From an uncultured Collinsella sp. (GTDB lineage: Bacteria > Actinomycetota > Coriobacteriia > Coriobacteriales > Coriobacteriaceae): a stretch of DNA of 64,000 nt. A program made the position numbers and the translations under genes. Positions 52,788 through 61,567 of the stretch are shown piece by piece; positions within the stretch are counted from its first letter, which is position 1, and every line of letters starts with the position of its first letter. Under the pieces are notes generated by a model that was not told the DNA's origin, did not search any database, and saw nothing but the letters and a program-made list of their open reading frames with translations. The stretch covers positions 1 to 64,000 of the forward strand of contig CABUIE010000005.1 in the NCBI GenBank assembly GCA_902491565.1, written 5' to 3'.

Positions 52788-53243
52788 ATGAAGATCGTGG
52801 TGAGCGCCTGCTTGATGGGCGAGAGCTGCAAGTATAACGGGCTTGACAACTATCATCGCGAGTTGATCGAGGCCTGCGAGCGTACAGGGACTGAGGTCTT
52901 CTTGGTGTGCCCTGAGGTCTTTGGGGGCCTGCCCACGCCGCGCAAGCCGTCCGAGATTGTGAACGGAGAAGTTCGTACCTGCGAGGGCATCTCGGTCGAT
53001 CGCGAATTTCGCCTGGGCGCTCAACGTGCGCTCGATATGTGCGAGCAAGCGGGCGGCCCGTCCGAGATCGCTGCGTGCATTTTGCAGGATCGCAGTCCGT
53101 CGTGCGGCGTGGGCCATATCTACGACGGATCCTTCAGCGGCACGCTCACAACGGGTAACGGTGTCTTCGTTGACCTGCTCCTGCGCCACGGCTACCGCGT
53201 GATCCCGGCAAGCGAATTCGACTCGAGCATGTTACAGCAATAA
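52788..53243 (+). CDS. DUF523 protein
   Basis: A 151-residue protein starting MKIVVSACLMGESCKYNG, the DUF523 signature, with CPEVFGGLPTPRKPSEI and LQDRSPSCGVG. The conserved cysteines suggest a metal or Fe-S site; the function is unknown. ATG 52788 has GAGAGG seven bases upstream; an in-frame ATG at 52782 is nearer. It is preceded by the ftsH terminator and converges with the dehydrogenase gene. Confidence 0.88.
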   Translation: MKIVVSACLMGESCKYNGLDNYHRELIEACERTGTEVFLVCPEVFGGLPTPRKPSEIVNGEVRTCEGISVDREFRLGAQRALDMCEQAGGPSEIAACILQDRSPSCGVGHIYDGSFSGTLTTGNGVFVDLLLRHGYRVIPASEFDSSMLQQ

Positions 53244-53283
53244 AAAACCGCCACAAAGGTACTGTCCCCTTTGTGGCGGTTTT
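53244..53283. terminator. Bidirectional terminator between DUF523 and the dehydrogenase gene
   Basis: AAAACCGCCACAAAGG (53244-53259) and CCTTTGTGGCGGTTTT (53268-53283) are perfect complements, with A-run and T-run at the ends so that it can act on both strands. The loop carries CTGTCC. A close relative lies at 61041-61081. Confidence 0.9.
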
Positions 53284-53289
53284 GGTCGG

Positions 53290-54378
53290 TTAGGCCAGGA
53301 TAGAGTGGCCGTAGGCGTTGGCGGCTTTGATGGCGGCGGCGAACTTTTCGTCGGTGAAGGGCTCGGGGTTGCCCTGCTTCCACTCGTTGGTGGCGTGCGC
53401 GTACTCGCACAGGGCCGGGATATCGGACTCGGAAAGCCCGACCTGCTCAAGCGTCACGGGCAGGCCCATCTGCTTGTTAAAGGCCGCGTAGCGCTCAAGG
53501 TTCTCGGTATCGCCAGTATAGGCAAACAGCACGAGCACGCCCAGGCTTACGACCTCGCCGTGCAGATAGGTTCTCTCGCGCGGAATGCTGCACGTCGCAT
53601 TGTAGAACGCGTGCGCCACGCTCGAGTTGTAGTAGTAATCGTTTTGGTTGGTCAGGTTGGAGACGTAGCCCGTGTTGATCACGATGTCGAGCGCGATCTG
53701 CTTGACGGCTTCGCTCGACAGGTTCTTGCGTACGTCCTCAAGACCCTGGACGCCATAGGTAAACAGCGGCTCGGAGCAGGTGTGGGCGAGTGCCAGGCCA
53801 AGACCGGCGGTATGCTCCAAATTACCGGCGCTCGTGGCGTATTCGACCTCAGGCTGCTTAGACAGGGCATCGCCCACGCCGGCCCAGAAGTACTCCGCCG
53901 GAGCTTCGGCGATGATCTTGGGGTTGATGAAGATGTGCGCCGGTCGGTTGGGGTACGAATAGCCCTCGAGCGAGCCGTCGTCGTTGTACACGACGGCAAT
54001 GGCGGTCGCGGCGGAGCAGTTGGAACAGATCGTCGGGACGGTAAAGACGATCTTCTTGAGCTCGATGGCTGCGGTCTTCACGGTGTCGAGTGCCTTGCCG
54101 CCGCCACATGCGATGAGCACGTCGGCTTCCTGGCAGGCAGGGGAGTTCACGACCTTGGCGATATTGGCACGCGTACTGTTGGTGCCATAGACGCGCGTCT
54201 CCAGGGCCTCGGCATCGGTACCTTCAAGTGCCGCCTCGATTCCCGGCAGCGCCGCAGCCAGGGCTCGCTTGCCGCCAATGATGGCGACCTTGGTCGCTCC
54301 GTACTCTGCCAGTGCGGCGGGCAGCTCGGTAAAGCAATCCTCGCCAACGGTGTAGTCGCTCATTCCAATCGTGCGCAT
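53290..54378 (-). CDS. Iron-containing alcohol dehydrogenase family, glycerol-dehydrogenase-like
   Basis: An NAD-dependent group III polyol dehydrogenase of 362 residues. The Rossmann part has VAIIGGKRAL and LIACGGGKALDTVKTAA; metal ligands are expected in YFWAGVGDALSK (Asp), SSVAHAFYN (His) and YLHGEVVSLG (His). The overall style matches GldA-type enzymes, which oxidise glycerol to dihydroxyacetone, but other polyols or glycerol-1-phosphate-like substrates are possible. ATG at 54378 has GAAGG five bases upstream. Monocistronic. Confidence 0.87.
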   Translation of the reverse strand: MRTIGMSDYTVGEDCFTELPAALAEYGATKVAIIGGKRALAAALPGIEAALEGTDAEALETRVYGTNSTRANIAKVVNSPACQEADVLIACGGGKALDTVKTAAIELKKIVFTVPTICSNCSAATAIAVVYNDDGSLEGYSYPNRPAHIFINPKIIAEAPAEYFWAGVGDALSKQPEVEYATSAGNLEHTAGLGLALAHTCSEPLFTYGVQGLEDVRKNLSSEAVKQIALDIVINTGYVSNLTNQNDYYYNSSVAHAFYNATCSIPRERTYLHGEVVSLGVLVLFAYTGDTENLERYAAFNKQMGLPVTLEQVGLSESDIPALCEYAHATNEWKQGNPEPFTDEKFAAAIKAANAYGHSILA

Positions 54379-54499
54379 AGCAACCTTCTTTCGTTCGATA
54401 AAGTGCTTTCAGGTATTTTGCTCCTTGAGAAGGGCTGTAATAGCGAGAAATTTCGAACGTATAAAACCAGTGTTGAGGGTTTTTCGCCGGCGCGGAACG

Positions 54500-54508
54500 T
54501 GCTAGCAT
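54500..54508 (+). promoter_or_regulatory. Extended -10 promoter upstream of the ileS T-box
   Basis: TGCTAGCAT with a T-rich -35 region (TTTTTC, 17 bases upstream). Transcription would start about 54515, immediately before the T-box stem I. The 120 bases between here and the dehydrogenase start hold nothing else I can recognise. Confidence 0.5.
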
Positions 54509-54519
54509 ACTCCGCATAA

Positions 54520-54822
54520 GCGTTGATGGGGACGAGTAGTCGGCCGTCCGCATGCTACAGAGAGCGGGGAGCGCTGAGAACCCGTGCATGCGACCGATGA
54601 AAATCACCCCGGAGCTGCGGTCCCAACGGACGTGCCGCGCAGGTTCGTCTTAGTAGACATCGCCGAGATGGTCGTCGATACAGGCCAGCCGAGTAACGGA
54701 TGCGAGCGCGCGAATAAGCGGGCGAGGGCATCTAAGCTGGGTGGTTAAGCGAAGAGCTTTTGCGGGCGTGCGGCCCGTTTTGTGGCGCTTCGTCCCAGCT
54801 TGCAGGGACGGGCGCTTTTTTT
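54520..54822 (+). promoter_or_regulatory. T-box riboswitch controlling ileS
   Basis: A tRNA-sensing leader. Stem I begins with GGGGACGAGTAG (54528-54539), carries the AGAGAG bulge motif (54560-54565) and the distal CCGGAGCTGCGG, and returns with a specifier loop in which ATC (54659-54661, an Ile codon) follows AGTAGAC. The T-box itself reads AAGCTGGGTGGTTAAGCG (54734-54751), a variant of the consensus with GGGTGGT, whose UGGU would pair with the tRNA acceptor end. A competing terminator GCGC..CGTCCC / GGGACG..GCGC (54785-54816) ends in seven T. Uncharged tRNA-Ile should favour the antiterminator and ileS expression. Confidence 0.88.
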
Positions 54823-54865
54823 GGTGCCCATCGGGCGTGCGCGCCCACGACATGAAAGGGGTACC

Positions 54866-57667
54866 GTGGCAAACGAGTACAAGCAGACGATGAATCTGCC
54901 CAAGACCGGTTTTCCCATGCGTGCCGGTCTTTCCAAGTCCGAGCCCAAGCGACTCAAGGACTGGCAGGACAACAAGGTCTACGAGCAGGTTCTGAAGAAG
55001 AACGAGGGTCACAAGAAGTTCGTGCTGCACGACGGTCCTCCGTACGCCAACGGCCCGATCCACATCGGCCATGCCATGAATAAGATCTCCAAGGACATGA
55101 TCAACCGCTACTGGATGATGCAGGGCTATGAGGTTCCCTATGTTCCCGGTTGGGACTGCCATGGCCAGCCGATTGAGCATAAGGTCGAGGAGAAGCTCGG
55201 CACCGAGAAGTTCAACCAGACCTCCACGGCTAAGATCCGCGAGCTTTGCAACAAGTTCGCTGTCGAGAACATCGAGCTGCAGAAGGCCGGCTTCCGTCGC
55301 CTGGGCGTGCTTGGCGACTGGGACAACCCCTACCTGACGCTCTATCACCAGCATGACGCTGCCGACATCGAGGTCTTCAAGGCCATGTTCGATAAGGGTA
55401 TGATCTATCGCGGTCACAAGCCCGTCCATTGGTGCAAGCACTGCCACACCGCACTCGCTGAGGCCGAGATTGAGTACTCCGACGAGACGAGCCCCTCCAT
55501 CTTCGTGCGCTTTGAGATGACCTCCAAGCCCGCAGGCCTCGAGAACTTCGACGGCCCGGTTGACTTTATCATCTGGACGACCACGCCGTGGACCATCCCC
55601 TCCGACCAGGCAGTTTCTCTCAAGCCCGGCGCCGCCTATGTCGCCGTTGAGCACGAGGGTCGTGCCGAGGTCATGCTCGAGGACCTGGCTTCCAAGTGCT
55701 GCGAGGAGTTTGGTTGGGAGTACACCCCGGTTATGGTCGACGGTAAGCCCTATGTGGTTCCCGCCGAGACCTTCCACCACATCCACTACAAGCAGCCGAT
55801 CTTTGACGGTGTTGAGGGCGTGGCGCTGCTGGCCGATTACGTCGGTGTCGATGACGGTACCGGTATCGTCCACAACTCGCCCGGCCACGGCGTCGACGAC
55901 TACTTTGCCTGCCTCAAGGAGGGCATTACCGACATCTGCATGCCGGTCGATGACGACGGCAAGTTCTACACCGGTGAGGAGTTTGGCACCGGTGGCCCGT
56001 TCAGCGGTATGGATACCGATGAGGCCAACCCGCACATCATCGAGTTCCTGCGCGAGCGCGGCACCCTGGTCCTCGAGAAGAAGATCACGCACAGCTATCC
56101 GCACTGCTGGCGCTGCAAGCACCCGGTGCTCTTCCGTGCTACCGACCAGTGGTTTGTCTCGATGGACAAGACCGGCTTGCGCGAGCAGGCTGGCAAGGAG
56201 GTCCGCGAGAATGTCAAGTGGTATCCGGCCCACGCGGCTAACCGCATCGGCGCCATGGTCGAGCAGCGTCCCGACTGGTGCATCAGCCGTCAGCGCAACT
56301 GGGGCGTGCCTATCCCCAGCTACACTTGCGCTGACTGCGGCGAGAAGGTCATGAACGACGCTACGCTCGACGCCGTCATCAAGCTCTTCCACGAGAAGGG
56401 CTCCGACGCCTGGTTCACCGACGCTCCCGAGAGTTACCTGGGCGAGGCTTGCGTTTGCCCCAAGTGTGGCGGCCATCACCTCAAGGCTGATAAGGACATT
56501 CTCGACGTGTGGTGGGACTCCGGCGTGTCCTGGAAGGCCGTCTGCGAGTATCGACCCGAGCTTGAGTACCCGGCTGACGTGTATCTCGAGGGTTCCGACC
56601 AGCATCGCGGTTGGTTCCAGAGCTCGCTGCTCACCTCGGTGGGTGCCAACGGCCATGCTCCGTACAAGGCGGTCGTCTCGCAGGGCTTCACGCTCGATGG
56701 CCAGGGCCGCAAGATGTCCAAGTCGCTCGGCAACGTCATCGACCCCAACAAGGTCTGCGACGAGATGGGCGCTGACATCATCCGTCTGTGGGTTGCCTCC
56801 GTCGACACCAGCTCCGACGTCTCCATCGACCATGAGATTCTCGCTCGTACGTCCGATGCTTACCGTCGTTTCCGCAACACGCTGCGCTTCCTGCTCTCCG
56901 AGCTCGAGGGTCAGTTTGAGCCCGAGACCGACGGCGTCGCCTTTGCCGACCTGCTGCCGCTCGACAAGCTCATGGTTGCCCGCCTGACTCAGGTCCAGGC
57001 CGAGGTCGACGACGCCTACGCCAGCTACGAGTTCCCGCGCGCCTACCGTGCGCTCTACGACTTCGTGGTTACCGAGCTCTCCAACGTGTACCTCGACGCC
57101 CTGAAGGACCGTCTGTACTGCGACAAGCCCGGCTCGCTCGAGCGCCGCAGCGCGCAGACCGTGCTGGCCGAGCTCTTCTCGATGCTCATGCGCGACCTGC
57201 AGCCGATCCTGTCCTACACGGTTGACGAGGCCATGGCATATGCGCCCGCTGGCTGCGTCGATCACCAGAAGTACGCCGCGCTGCTCGATTGGTACAAGTC
57301 GCCCATCACGGTCGACGAGGCCAATGAGTTTGAGGGCGTGCTCGAGGCTTCGCTCGAGCTCCGTAGCGCCGTGACCAAGGCCCTTGAGGATGCCCGTTCT
57401 GCCGGCACCTTCACCAAGAGCCAGCAGGTCCGCGTCAAGGCGGTCGTTCCCGCCGAGATGTACGCGCTGCTGACCGGTGATAAGGCCGTCGATCTGGCCG
57501 AGTTCTACATCGTCTCCGATGTTGAGCTGACTCAGGGCGAGGAACTCTCCGTCTGCATTGATGCTGCCGAGGGCGAGTGCTGCGACCGTTGCTGGAACTA
57601 CCGCACCACCGTCGGCGAGTACAACGGCCACGCTCATATTTGCAAGCGCTGCGCCGATGCTTTGTAG
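54866..57667 (+). CDS. ileS: Isoleucyl-tRNA synthetase
   Basis: Class I synthetase for isoleucine. HIGH at residues 66-69 (PIHIGHAMNK), KMSKS at 616-620 and a C-terminal zinc ribbon (CCDRCWNYR and CKRCADAL). The editing CP1 domain (about 190-400) is complete. 933 residues, bacterial type with C-terminal zinc motif. GTG 54866 follows AAAGGGG. Expression is controlled by the T-box leader; the stop codon lies inside the stem of repeat copy C. Confidence 0.97.
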   Translation: MANEYKQTMNLPKTGFPMRAGLSKSEPKRLKDWQDNKVYEQVLKKNEGHKKFVLHDGPPYANGPIHIGHAMNKISKDMINRYWMMQGYEVPYVPGWDCHGQPIEHKVEEKLGTEKFNQTSTAKIRELCNKFAVENIELQKAGFRRLGVLGDWDNPYLTLYHQHDAADIEVFKAMFDKGMIYRGHKPVHWCKHCHTALAEAEIEYSDETSPSIFVRFEMTSKPAGLENFDGPVDFIIWTTTPWTIPSDQAVSLKPGAAYVAVEHEGRAEVMLEDLASKCCEEFGWEYTPVMVDGKPYVVPAETFHHIHYKQPIFDGVEGVALLADYVGVDDGTGIVHNSPGHGVDDYFACLKEGITDICMPVDDDGKFYTGEEFGTGGPFSGMDTDEANPHIIEFLRERGTLVLEKKITHSYPHCWRCKHPVLFRATDQWFVSMDKTGLREQAGKEVRENVKWYPAHAANRIGAMVEQRPDWCISRQRNWGVPIPSYTCADCGEKVMNDATLDAVIKLFHEKGSDAWFTDAPESYLGEACVCPKCGGHHLKADKDILDVWWDSGVSWKAVCEYRPELEYPADVYLEGSDQHRGWFQSSLLTSVGANGHAPYKAVVSQGFTLDGQGRKMSKSLGNVIDPNKVCDEMGADIIRLWVASVDTSSDVSIDHEILARTSDAYRRFRNTLRFLLSELEGQFEPETDGVAFADLLPLDKLMVARLTQVQAEVDDAYASYEFPRAYRALYDFVVTELSNVYLDALKDRLYCDKPGSLERRSAQTVLAELFSMLMRDLQPILSYTVDEAMAYAPAGCVDHQKYAALLDWYKSPITVDEANEFEGVLEASLELRSAVTKALEDARSAGTFTKSQQVRVKAVVPAEMYALLTGDKAVDLAEFYIVSDVELTQGEELSVCIDAAEGECCDRCWNYRTTVGEYNGHAHICKRCADAL

Positions 57668-57805
57668 GTTACGGCGTTCGTAGAACGCCGTAACCTACCG
57701 ACGCTGCAAACGCCCCTAAGCGGCAATCTGACGTTCAATCGTCGGTCGCGTACCAAAGTACGCTTCCCTCCTCTTTCACGTCACCTTGCTCGCTTAGGGA
57801 CGTTT
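57664..57805 (+). repeat. Structured operon-end repeat, copy C
   Basis: A perfect 16-bp hairpin (GTAGGTTACGGCGTTC 57664-57679, loop GTA, complement 57683-57698) overlaps the ileS stop codon. It is followed by GACGCTGC, as in copy A, then a palindrome with arms 57708-57733 and 57779-57805 around a core at 57734-57778. The core has GCGTACCAAAGTACGC and ends in CTCCTCTTTC. The arms (AAACGCCCCTAAGCG) share little sequence with those of copy A, yet pair with each other. Confidence 0.8.
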
Positions 57806-57857
57806 TCGCTGTTGGTGACGATAACGCGGCGTTTCCATTGCTGGAGCTAGAGGCTTT

Positions 57858-57928
57858 CTTTCGACTTGCGTTTTTAGTCGAAAGCTATTAAGCGACATTC
57901 CGTTATTCGGAATGCCGCTTTCGTTTTT
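57858..57928 (+). terminator. Double terminator between ileS and lspA
   Basis: First hairpin CTTTCGACT (57858-57866) with AGTCGAAAG (57876-57884); second AAGCGACATTCCG (57890-57902) with CGGAATGCCGCTT (57908-57920) followed by TCGTTTTT. The rest of the gap to 58041 shows no gene. Confidence 0.75.
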
Positions 57929-58041
57929 AGCTGGTTATTTCGCTAGCGTTGGTGAATATGCTGCGCGTTTGGCGTTTGTCACTATAAGATGATTACTTGC
58001 GTTAAACGGAATTCGATTGTTCTTGAGGGTAGGGGATTGAT

Positions 58042-58641
58042 TTGGGTCGTACTGGGGATATGACGCCGCCTTTGCGATGGCGGTTGGGTGTTGCTGGTGG
58101 GGTGGCGCTGGTTGTGCTGCTTGTTGACCAGCTTACCAAGCTTGCGGTTCGTGCCGTGGGCGACGCTTTGCATGTGACCGTCATCCCCGGTGTCATCGAC
58201 TTTATGTTTGTCCGCAATATCGGTGCTGCCTTTAGCATGGGCGAGGGGCATGGCATCGCGTTTGCCGTGCTGGCGTTGGCGGTCATTATCGCTATTGCCG
58301 TGTACCTCGTTCGTGCACCCCAGCTCGCCCATCTTGAGGTTGTGGGCATGGCGATGGTTGCGGGCGGTGCTATCGGCAACGCTATCGATCGTTTGGCCTT
58401 TGGCTTCGTGACCGATTTTATTGCCACCACCTTCATCGACTTTCCCGTCTTTAACGTGGCCGATATCGGCATCACCGTAGGCGTCGTGCTCGCCCTCTTC
58501 GGCTACATGTTCTTGAGTCCCGCGGCCCGTGAGGTCGATGCGACCGCCGAGCTTAACGCCCGTGACGAGGCCCGCGCCATGCGCAAGGCTAAACAACGTG
58601 GGGAGCGTGCCCGCAAGATTCGCGAAAGGAATGAGCGTTAA
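58042..58641 (+). CDS. lspA: Lipoprotein signal peptidase (SPase II)
   Basis: Membrane aspartyl protease that removes signal peptides of lipoproteins. Four membrane helices; the catalytic aspartates are in GGAIGNAIDRL and FPVFNVADIGI, and DQLTK near the N-terminus is conserved. A basic tail of about 35 residues (LNARDEARAMRKAKQRGERA) extends the usual length to 199. Start appears to be TTG near 58042 after AGGGGA; ATG 58060 is possible. It is coupled to rluD by TAATG. Confidence 0.92.
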   Translation: MGRTGDMTPPLRWRLGVAGGVALVVLLVDQLTKLAVRAVGDALHVTVIPGVIDFMFVRNIGAAFSMGEGHGIAFAVLALAVIIAIAVYLVRAPQLAHLEVVGMAMVAGGAIGNAIDRLAFGFVTDFIATTFIDFPVFNVADIGITVGVVLALFGYMFLSPAAREVDATAELNARDEARAMRKAKQRGERARKIRERNER

Positions 58642-59654
58642 TGGCCGACATCCATATTCTCGTTGCCGATGATTCCGCTGGTCAGCGTCTTGACGCCTAT
58701 CTGGGCGCCAACGATGGCTGTCCCACGCGCTCTGCCTGCGCGCATCTGATTGAGGGCGGTGCCGTATGTGTCAATGGCGAGACCTGCCTGTCCAAAAAGT
58801 ACGCCGTGCGAGTCGGCGACCGTATTTCGGTCGATCTGCCCGAGCCACACGATCCCACCGATGTGATTCCCGAGGCCATCCCGCTCGATATTCGCTATGA
58901 GGACGACTATCTCATTGTGCTCTCCAAGCAGCGCGGCCTGGTGTGCCATCCTGCACATGGTCATGAGAGCGGTACGCTCGCGAATGCCCTGGTCTATCAC
59001 TGTGGTATCGACCATCTGGGCACCGTGCAGGGCGAGGACCGCCCCGGTATTGTGCATCGCCTGGATCGCGATACCTCGGGTCTCATGCTTGCGGCAAAGG
59101 ACGACGACACCCAGCGCGCGCTCCAAAACCTTATCCGTACGCGCACGCTCGACCGCCGCTACATTACGCTCGTTCACGGTCATATCGCTATGGATGAGGG
59201 CACCATTAACACCGGCATTGCCCGGTCTACGCGCGACCGTGTCAAGATGGCGGTTTCTGATGACCCCTTTGCGCGCCAGGCCATTACGACCTTTAAGGTC
59301 CTTGAGCGCTACGATTCCACGCGTTTTGACGACGGCTATACGCTCGTCGAGTGCCACCTGTTTACGGGCCGTACGCATCAGATTCGCGTACACATGCGTC
59401 ATATCAACCACGCTTGCGTAGGCGATCCGCTCTACGGCAAGTGCGATGCACGCGCCGATCAGGGTCTGACCAGGCAATTCCTTCATTCCTGGCGCGTCGC
59501 ATTCGACCATCCCGTGACGGGGGAGCGTATTGAGTGCCGCGATGAGCTGCCGTGGGATCTCGCTGCGGTTCTCGACGACCTGGCTCCGCGCTCACTCGGT
59601 CGTACTGCCGCTGGCGACGACATCGTTCCGCAGCTCGGTCTTCTCGAAGCCTAG
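58641..59654 (+). CDS. rluD: RluA-family pseudouridine synthase
   Basis: Modifies uridines in 23S rRNA. An N-terminal S4 domain (about 10-75) precedes the catalytic domain with HRLDRDTSGLM (Asp142) and GRTHQIRVHMRHINHACVGD. The length is 337 residues. The lspA-rluD pair is common in bacteria. The specific position modified (RluD-like or other) cannot be fixed from sequence alone. Confidence 0.9.
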   Translation: MADIHILVADDSAGQRLDAYLGANDGCPTRSACAHLIEGGAVCVNGETCLSKKYAVRVGDRISVDLPEPHDPTDVIPEAIPLDIRYEDDYLIVLSKQRGLVCHPAHGHESGTLANALVYHCGIDHLGTVQGEDRPGIVHRLDRDTSGLMLAAKDDDTQRALQNLIRTRTLDRRYITLVHGHIAMDEGTINTGIARSTRDRVKMAVSDDPFARQAITTFKVLERYDSTRFDDGYTLVECHLFTGRTHQIRVHMRHINHACVGDPLYGKCDARADQGLTRQFLHSWRVAFDHPVTGERIECRDELPWDLAAVLDDLAPRSLGRTAAGDDIVPQLGLLEA

Positions 59655-59736
59655 CCGGTATTAGGTGGTTTCTTGAACTCGGTAAGCCTGCGGTAAGATA
59701 TACGATTGTTTACGTAACGCGTTCCTGGGAGCCTGC

Positions 59737-61032
59737 ATGCTCGCCTTTTTACAAACCAACACACCCATCGTGATTTTCAACCAGATTGTCGTCACGCTGC
59801 TCACGGTCTGCTTTCTGTACCAGGTGGTCTTCTTTGTCATCGGCGCTCTTCGTGGCGAGGTCGCGCCTCCCAAGGCCAAAAAACTCCACCGCTATGCCTT
59901 CTTTATCGCGGCGCATAACGAGGAAGCCGTTATCGCCAATCTTGTTCGCTCCATCAAGGACCAGGATTATCCGTCCGAGCTCATCGAGGTCTTTGTGGTC
60001 GCCGATGCCTGTACCGATAACACGGCACAGCTCGCGCGCGAGGCGGGCGCCATCGTCTATGAGCGCAATGACCTGGCCCGTAAGGGCAAGAGCTGGGTCA
60101 TGGACTTTGGTTTCGATCGCATTCTCAACGAGTATCCCGATACGTTTGAGGGCTACTTTATCTTCGATGCCGACAACGTTATCTCCCGTGATTACGTCTC
60201 CAAGATGAATGATGCCTTTGACCAGGGCTTCCATGTGGTCACGAGCTATCGCAATTCCAAGAACTTCGGCAGCTCGTGGATCTCGGCAGCTAATGCCACC
60301 TGGTATCTTCGCGAGGCGCGCTTTCTCAACAACGCGCGTAACATCTGCAAGACGTCTTGCGCCGTCTCAGGTTCGGGCTACCTTATCTCCGCAAGCGTTA
60401 TCGAGGGCATGCACGGTTGGCAGTTTCATACGCTGACCGAGGACATCCAGTTCACCACGTTCTGCGCCATTCACGGCATCCGCATCGGTTATGCGCCGGC
60501 GGAGTTCTTTGACGAGCAGCCGGTGACGTTTAAGGCCTCCTGGAAACAGCGTATGCGTTGGACTAAGGGCTTTTACCAGGTGTTCTTTACCTATGGTAAG
60601 CACTTGGTCAAGTCGACCTTCCGCTATCATCGCTTTGCTGCCTACGACATGTTTATGACGATTGCACCGGGCATGCTGCTGTCCCTGATCTCCATGCTCG
60701 CCAACGCGACCTTCCTCATCGTGGGCGGGCTTTCGCACGGCTTCTTGGCCACCGAGGTCGAGATGCAGGCTTGTGCCGCCTCGCTCATTATGACCTTCGT
60801 GATGATGTACCAGACTTTCTTTATCCTGGCGCTACTCACGACCATCTTCGAGTACAAGCACATTCATTGCGCGCAAAAGTGGCGTTTGGTGACCAACCTG
60901 TTTACCTTCCCGATCTTTATGTTCAGCTATATTCCCATCACGGTGGCAGCCCTGTTCCTGAAGGTCGACTGGGTCCCGACGCAGCATGCTGTCAACGTTA
61001 CCCTCGACGAGGTCATGCAAGGCGCCAAATAA
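59737..61032 (+). CDS. Processive family 2 glycosyltransferase
   Basis: A 431-residue membrane glycosyltransferase. One N-terminal helix (about 12-36), a GT-A catalytic domain with FIAAHNEEAVI, FVVADACTDNTA, the DxD-like FDADN, TED in HTLTEDIQ and KQRMRW (QxxRW motif), and three or four C-terminal membrane helices. These are the marks of cellulose-synthase or hyaluronan/poly-GlcNAc-type processive enzymes. Which polymer it makes is unknown; no partner gene is adjacent. ATG 59737 follows GGGAG. Confidence 0.88.
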   Translation: MLAFLQTNTPIVIFNQIVVTLLTVCFLYQVVFFVIGALRGEVAPPKAKKLHRYAFFIAAHNEEAVIANLVRSIKDQDYPSELIEVFVVADACTDNTAQLAREAGAIVYERNDLARKGKSWVMDFGFDRILNEYPDTFEGYFIFDADNVISRDYVSKMNDAFDQGFHVVTSYRNSKNFGSSWISAANATWYLREARFLNNARNICKTSCAVSGSGYLISASVIEGMHGWQFHTLTEDIQFTTFCAIHGIRIGYAPAEFFDEQPVTFKASWKQRMRWTKGFYQVFFTYGKHLVKSTFRYHRFAAYDMFMTIAPGMLLSLISMLANATFLIVGGLSHGFLATEVEMQACAASLIMTFVMMYQTFFILALLTTIFEYKHIHCAQKWRLVTNLFTFPIFMFSYIPITVAALFLKVDWVPTQHAVNVTLDEVMQGAK

Positions 61033-61040
61033 CCACCACC

Positions 61041-61081
61041 AAAACCACCGCAAAGGGGACAGGCACCTTTGTGGTGGTTTT
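61041..61081. terminator. Terminator after the glycosyltransferase
   Basis: AAAACCACCGCAAAGG (61041-61056) pairs with 61066-61081 at 15 of 16 positions, followed by more T. The loop GGACAGGCA is the inverse-complement type of the loop in the element at 53244-53283. Confidence 0.88.
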
Positions 61082-61113
61082 TGCTTTTGCGATGCAGCTC
61101 GAGGAGGAGTCCG

Positions 61114-61536
61114 ATGGTCTATATCCCGTTTTGGATTTGCATCTTTGCCGGCGTGGCAATTGATGCCCGAGAGCGACGGTTTCCCAATGGGCTTGCCGGC
61201 GCATGTGCCGTGACGGCGTTGGCGGGCGTTTGGCTCGACCTCGGTTTGAACACAGCGCTTGACCACGCCGGTCTTGCGGTCATCGTCTACCTTGGCCTTG
61301 TGCTTACCGAGTCGCTCTGGCGTAGAGTTCGCCACGCTCCTGGCATTGGCATGGGGGACGTCAAGGCACTCTTTGCCCTTTGTACCTTCGATCCCCTGGG
61401 CGGCGTTGTCGCGTTTGCGGTTGCGCTCCTGACCCTTGCCGTCGCTTGCCTCATCGCAAAATCGCGCTCCCTGCCATTGCTCCCGTTTTTAGTGCCGATT
61501 TTTGCCATAATCGAGGTCGTGGGCTGCACTTTGTAA
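61114..61536 (+). CDS. A24-family prepilin peptidase (minimal form)
   Basis: A 140-residue membrane aspartyl protease domain. The two catalytic aspartates are in VAIDARERRFPNG and in GIGMGDVKALFAL (the GxGD motif), with hydrophobic helices between and after. It lacks the N-terminal methyltransferase domain of full PilD and is like TadV/CpaA-type enzymes. ATG 61114 follows GAGGAGG. No pilin or pilus assembly gene occurs in the window, so its substrates must be encoded elsewhere. Confidence 0.82.
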   Translation: MVYIPFWICIFAGVAIDARERRFPNGLAGACAVTALAGVWLDLGLNTALDHAGLAVIVYLGLVLTESLWRRVRHAPGIGMGDVKALFALCTFDPLGGVVAFAVALLTLAVACLIAKSRSLPLLPFLVPIFAIIEVVGCTL

Positions 61537-61567
61537 CCGATTGCGCATCCTTTTTAAGGAGCATGCC

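Noticed and set aside
54224..54607. Minus-strand frame covering the ileS leader
   Set aside because: The region is explained by the T-box stem I on the plus strand, and the frame partly overlaps the certain dehydrogenase gene out of frame.
54650..57637. 995-codon minus-strand frame opposite ileS
   Set aside because: Mirror of ileS codon bias; ileS is certain and the antisense translation has no recognisable domain or ribosome site.
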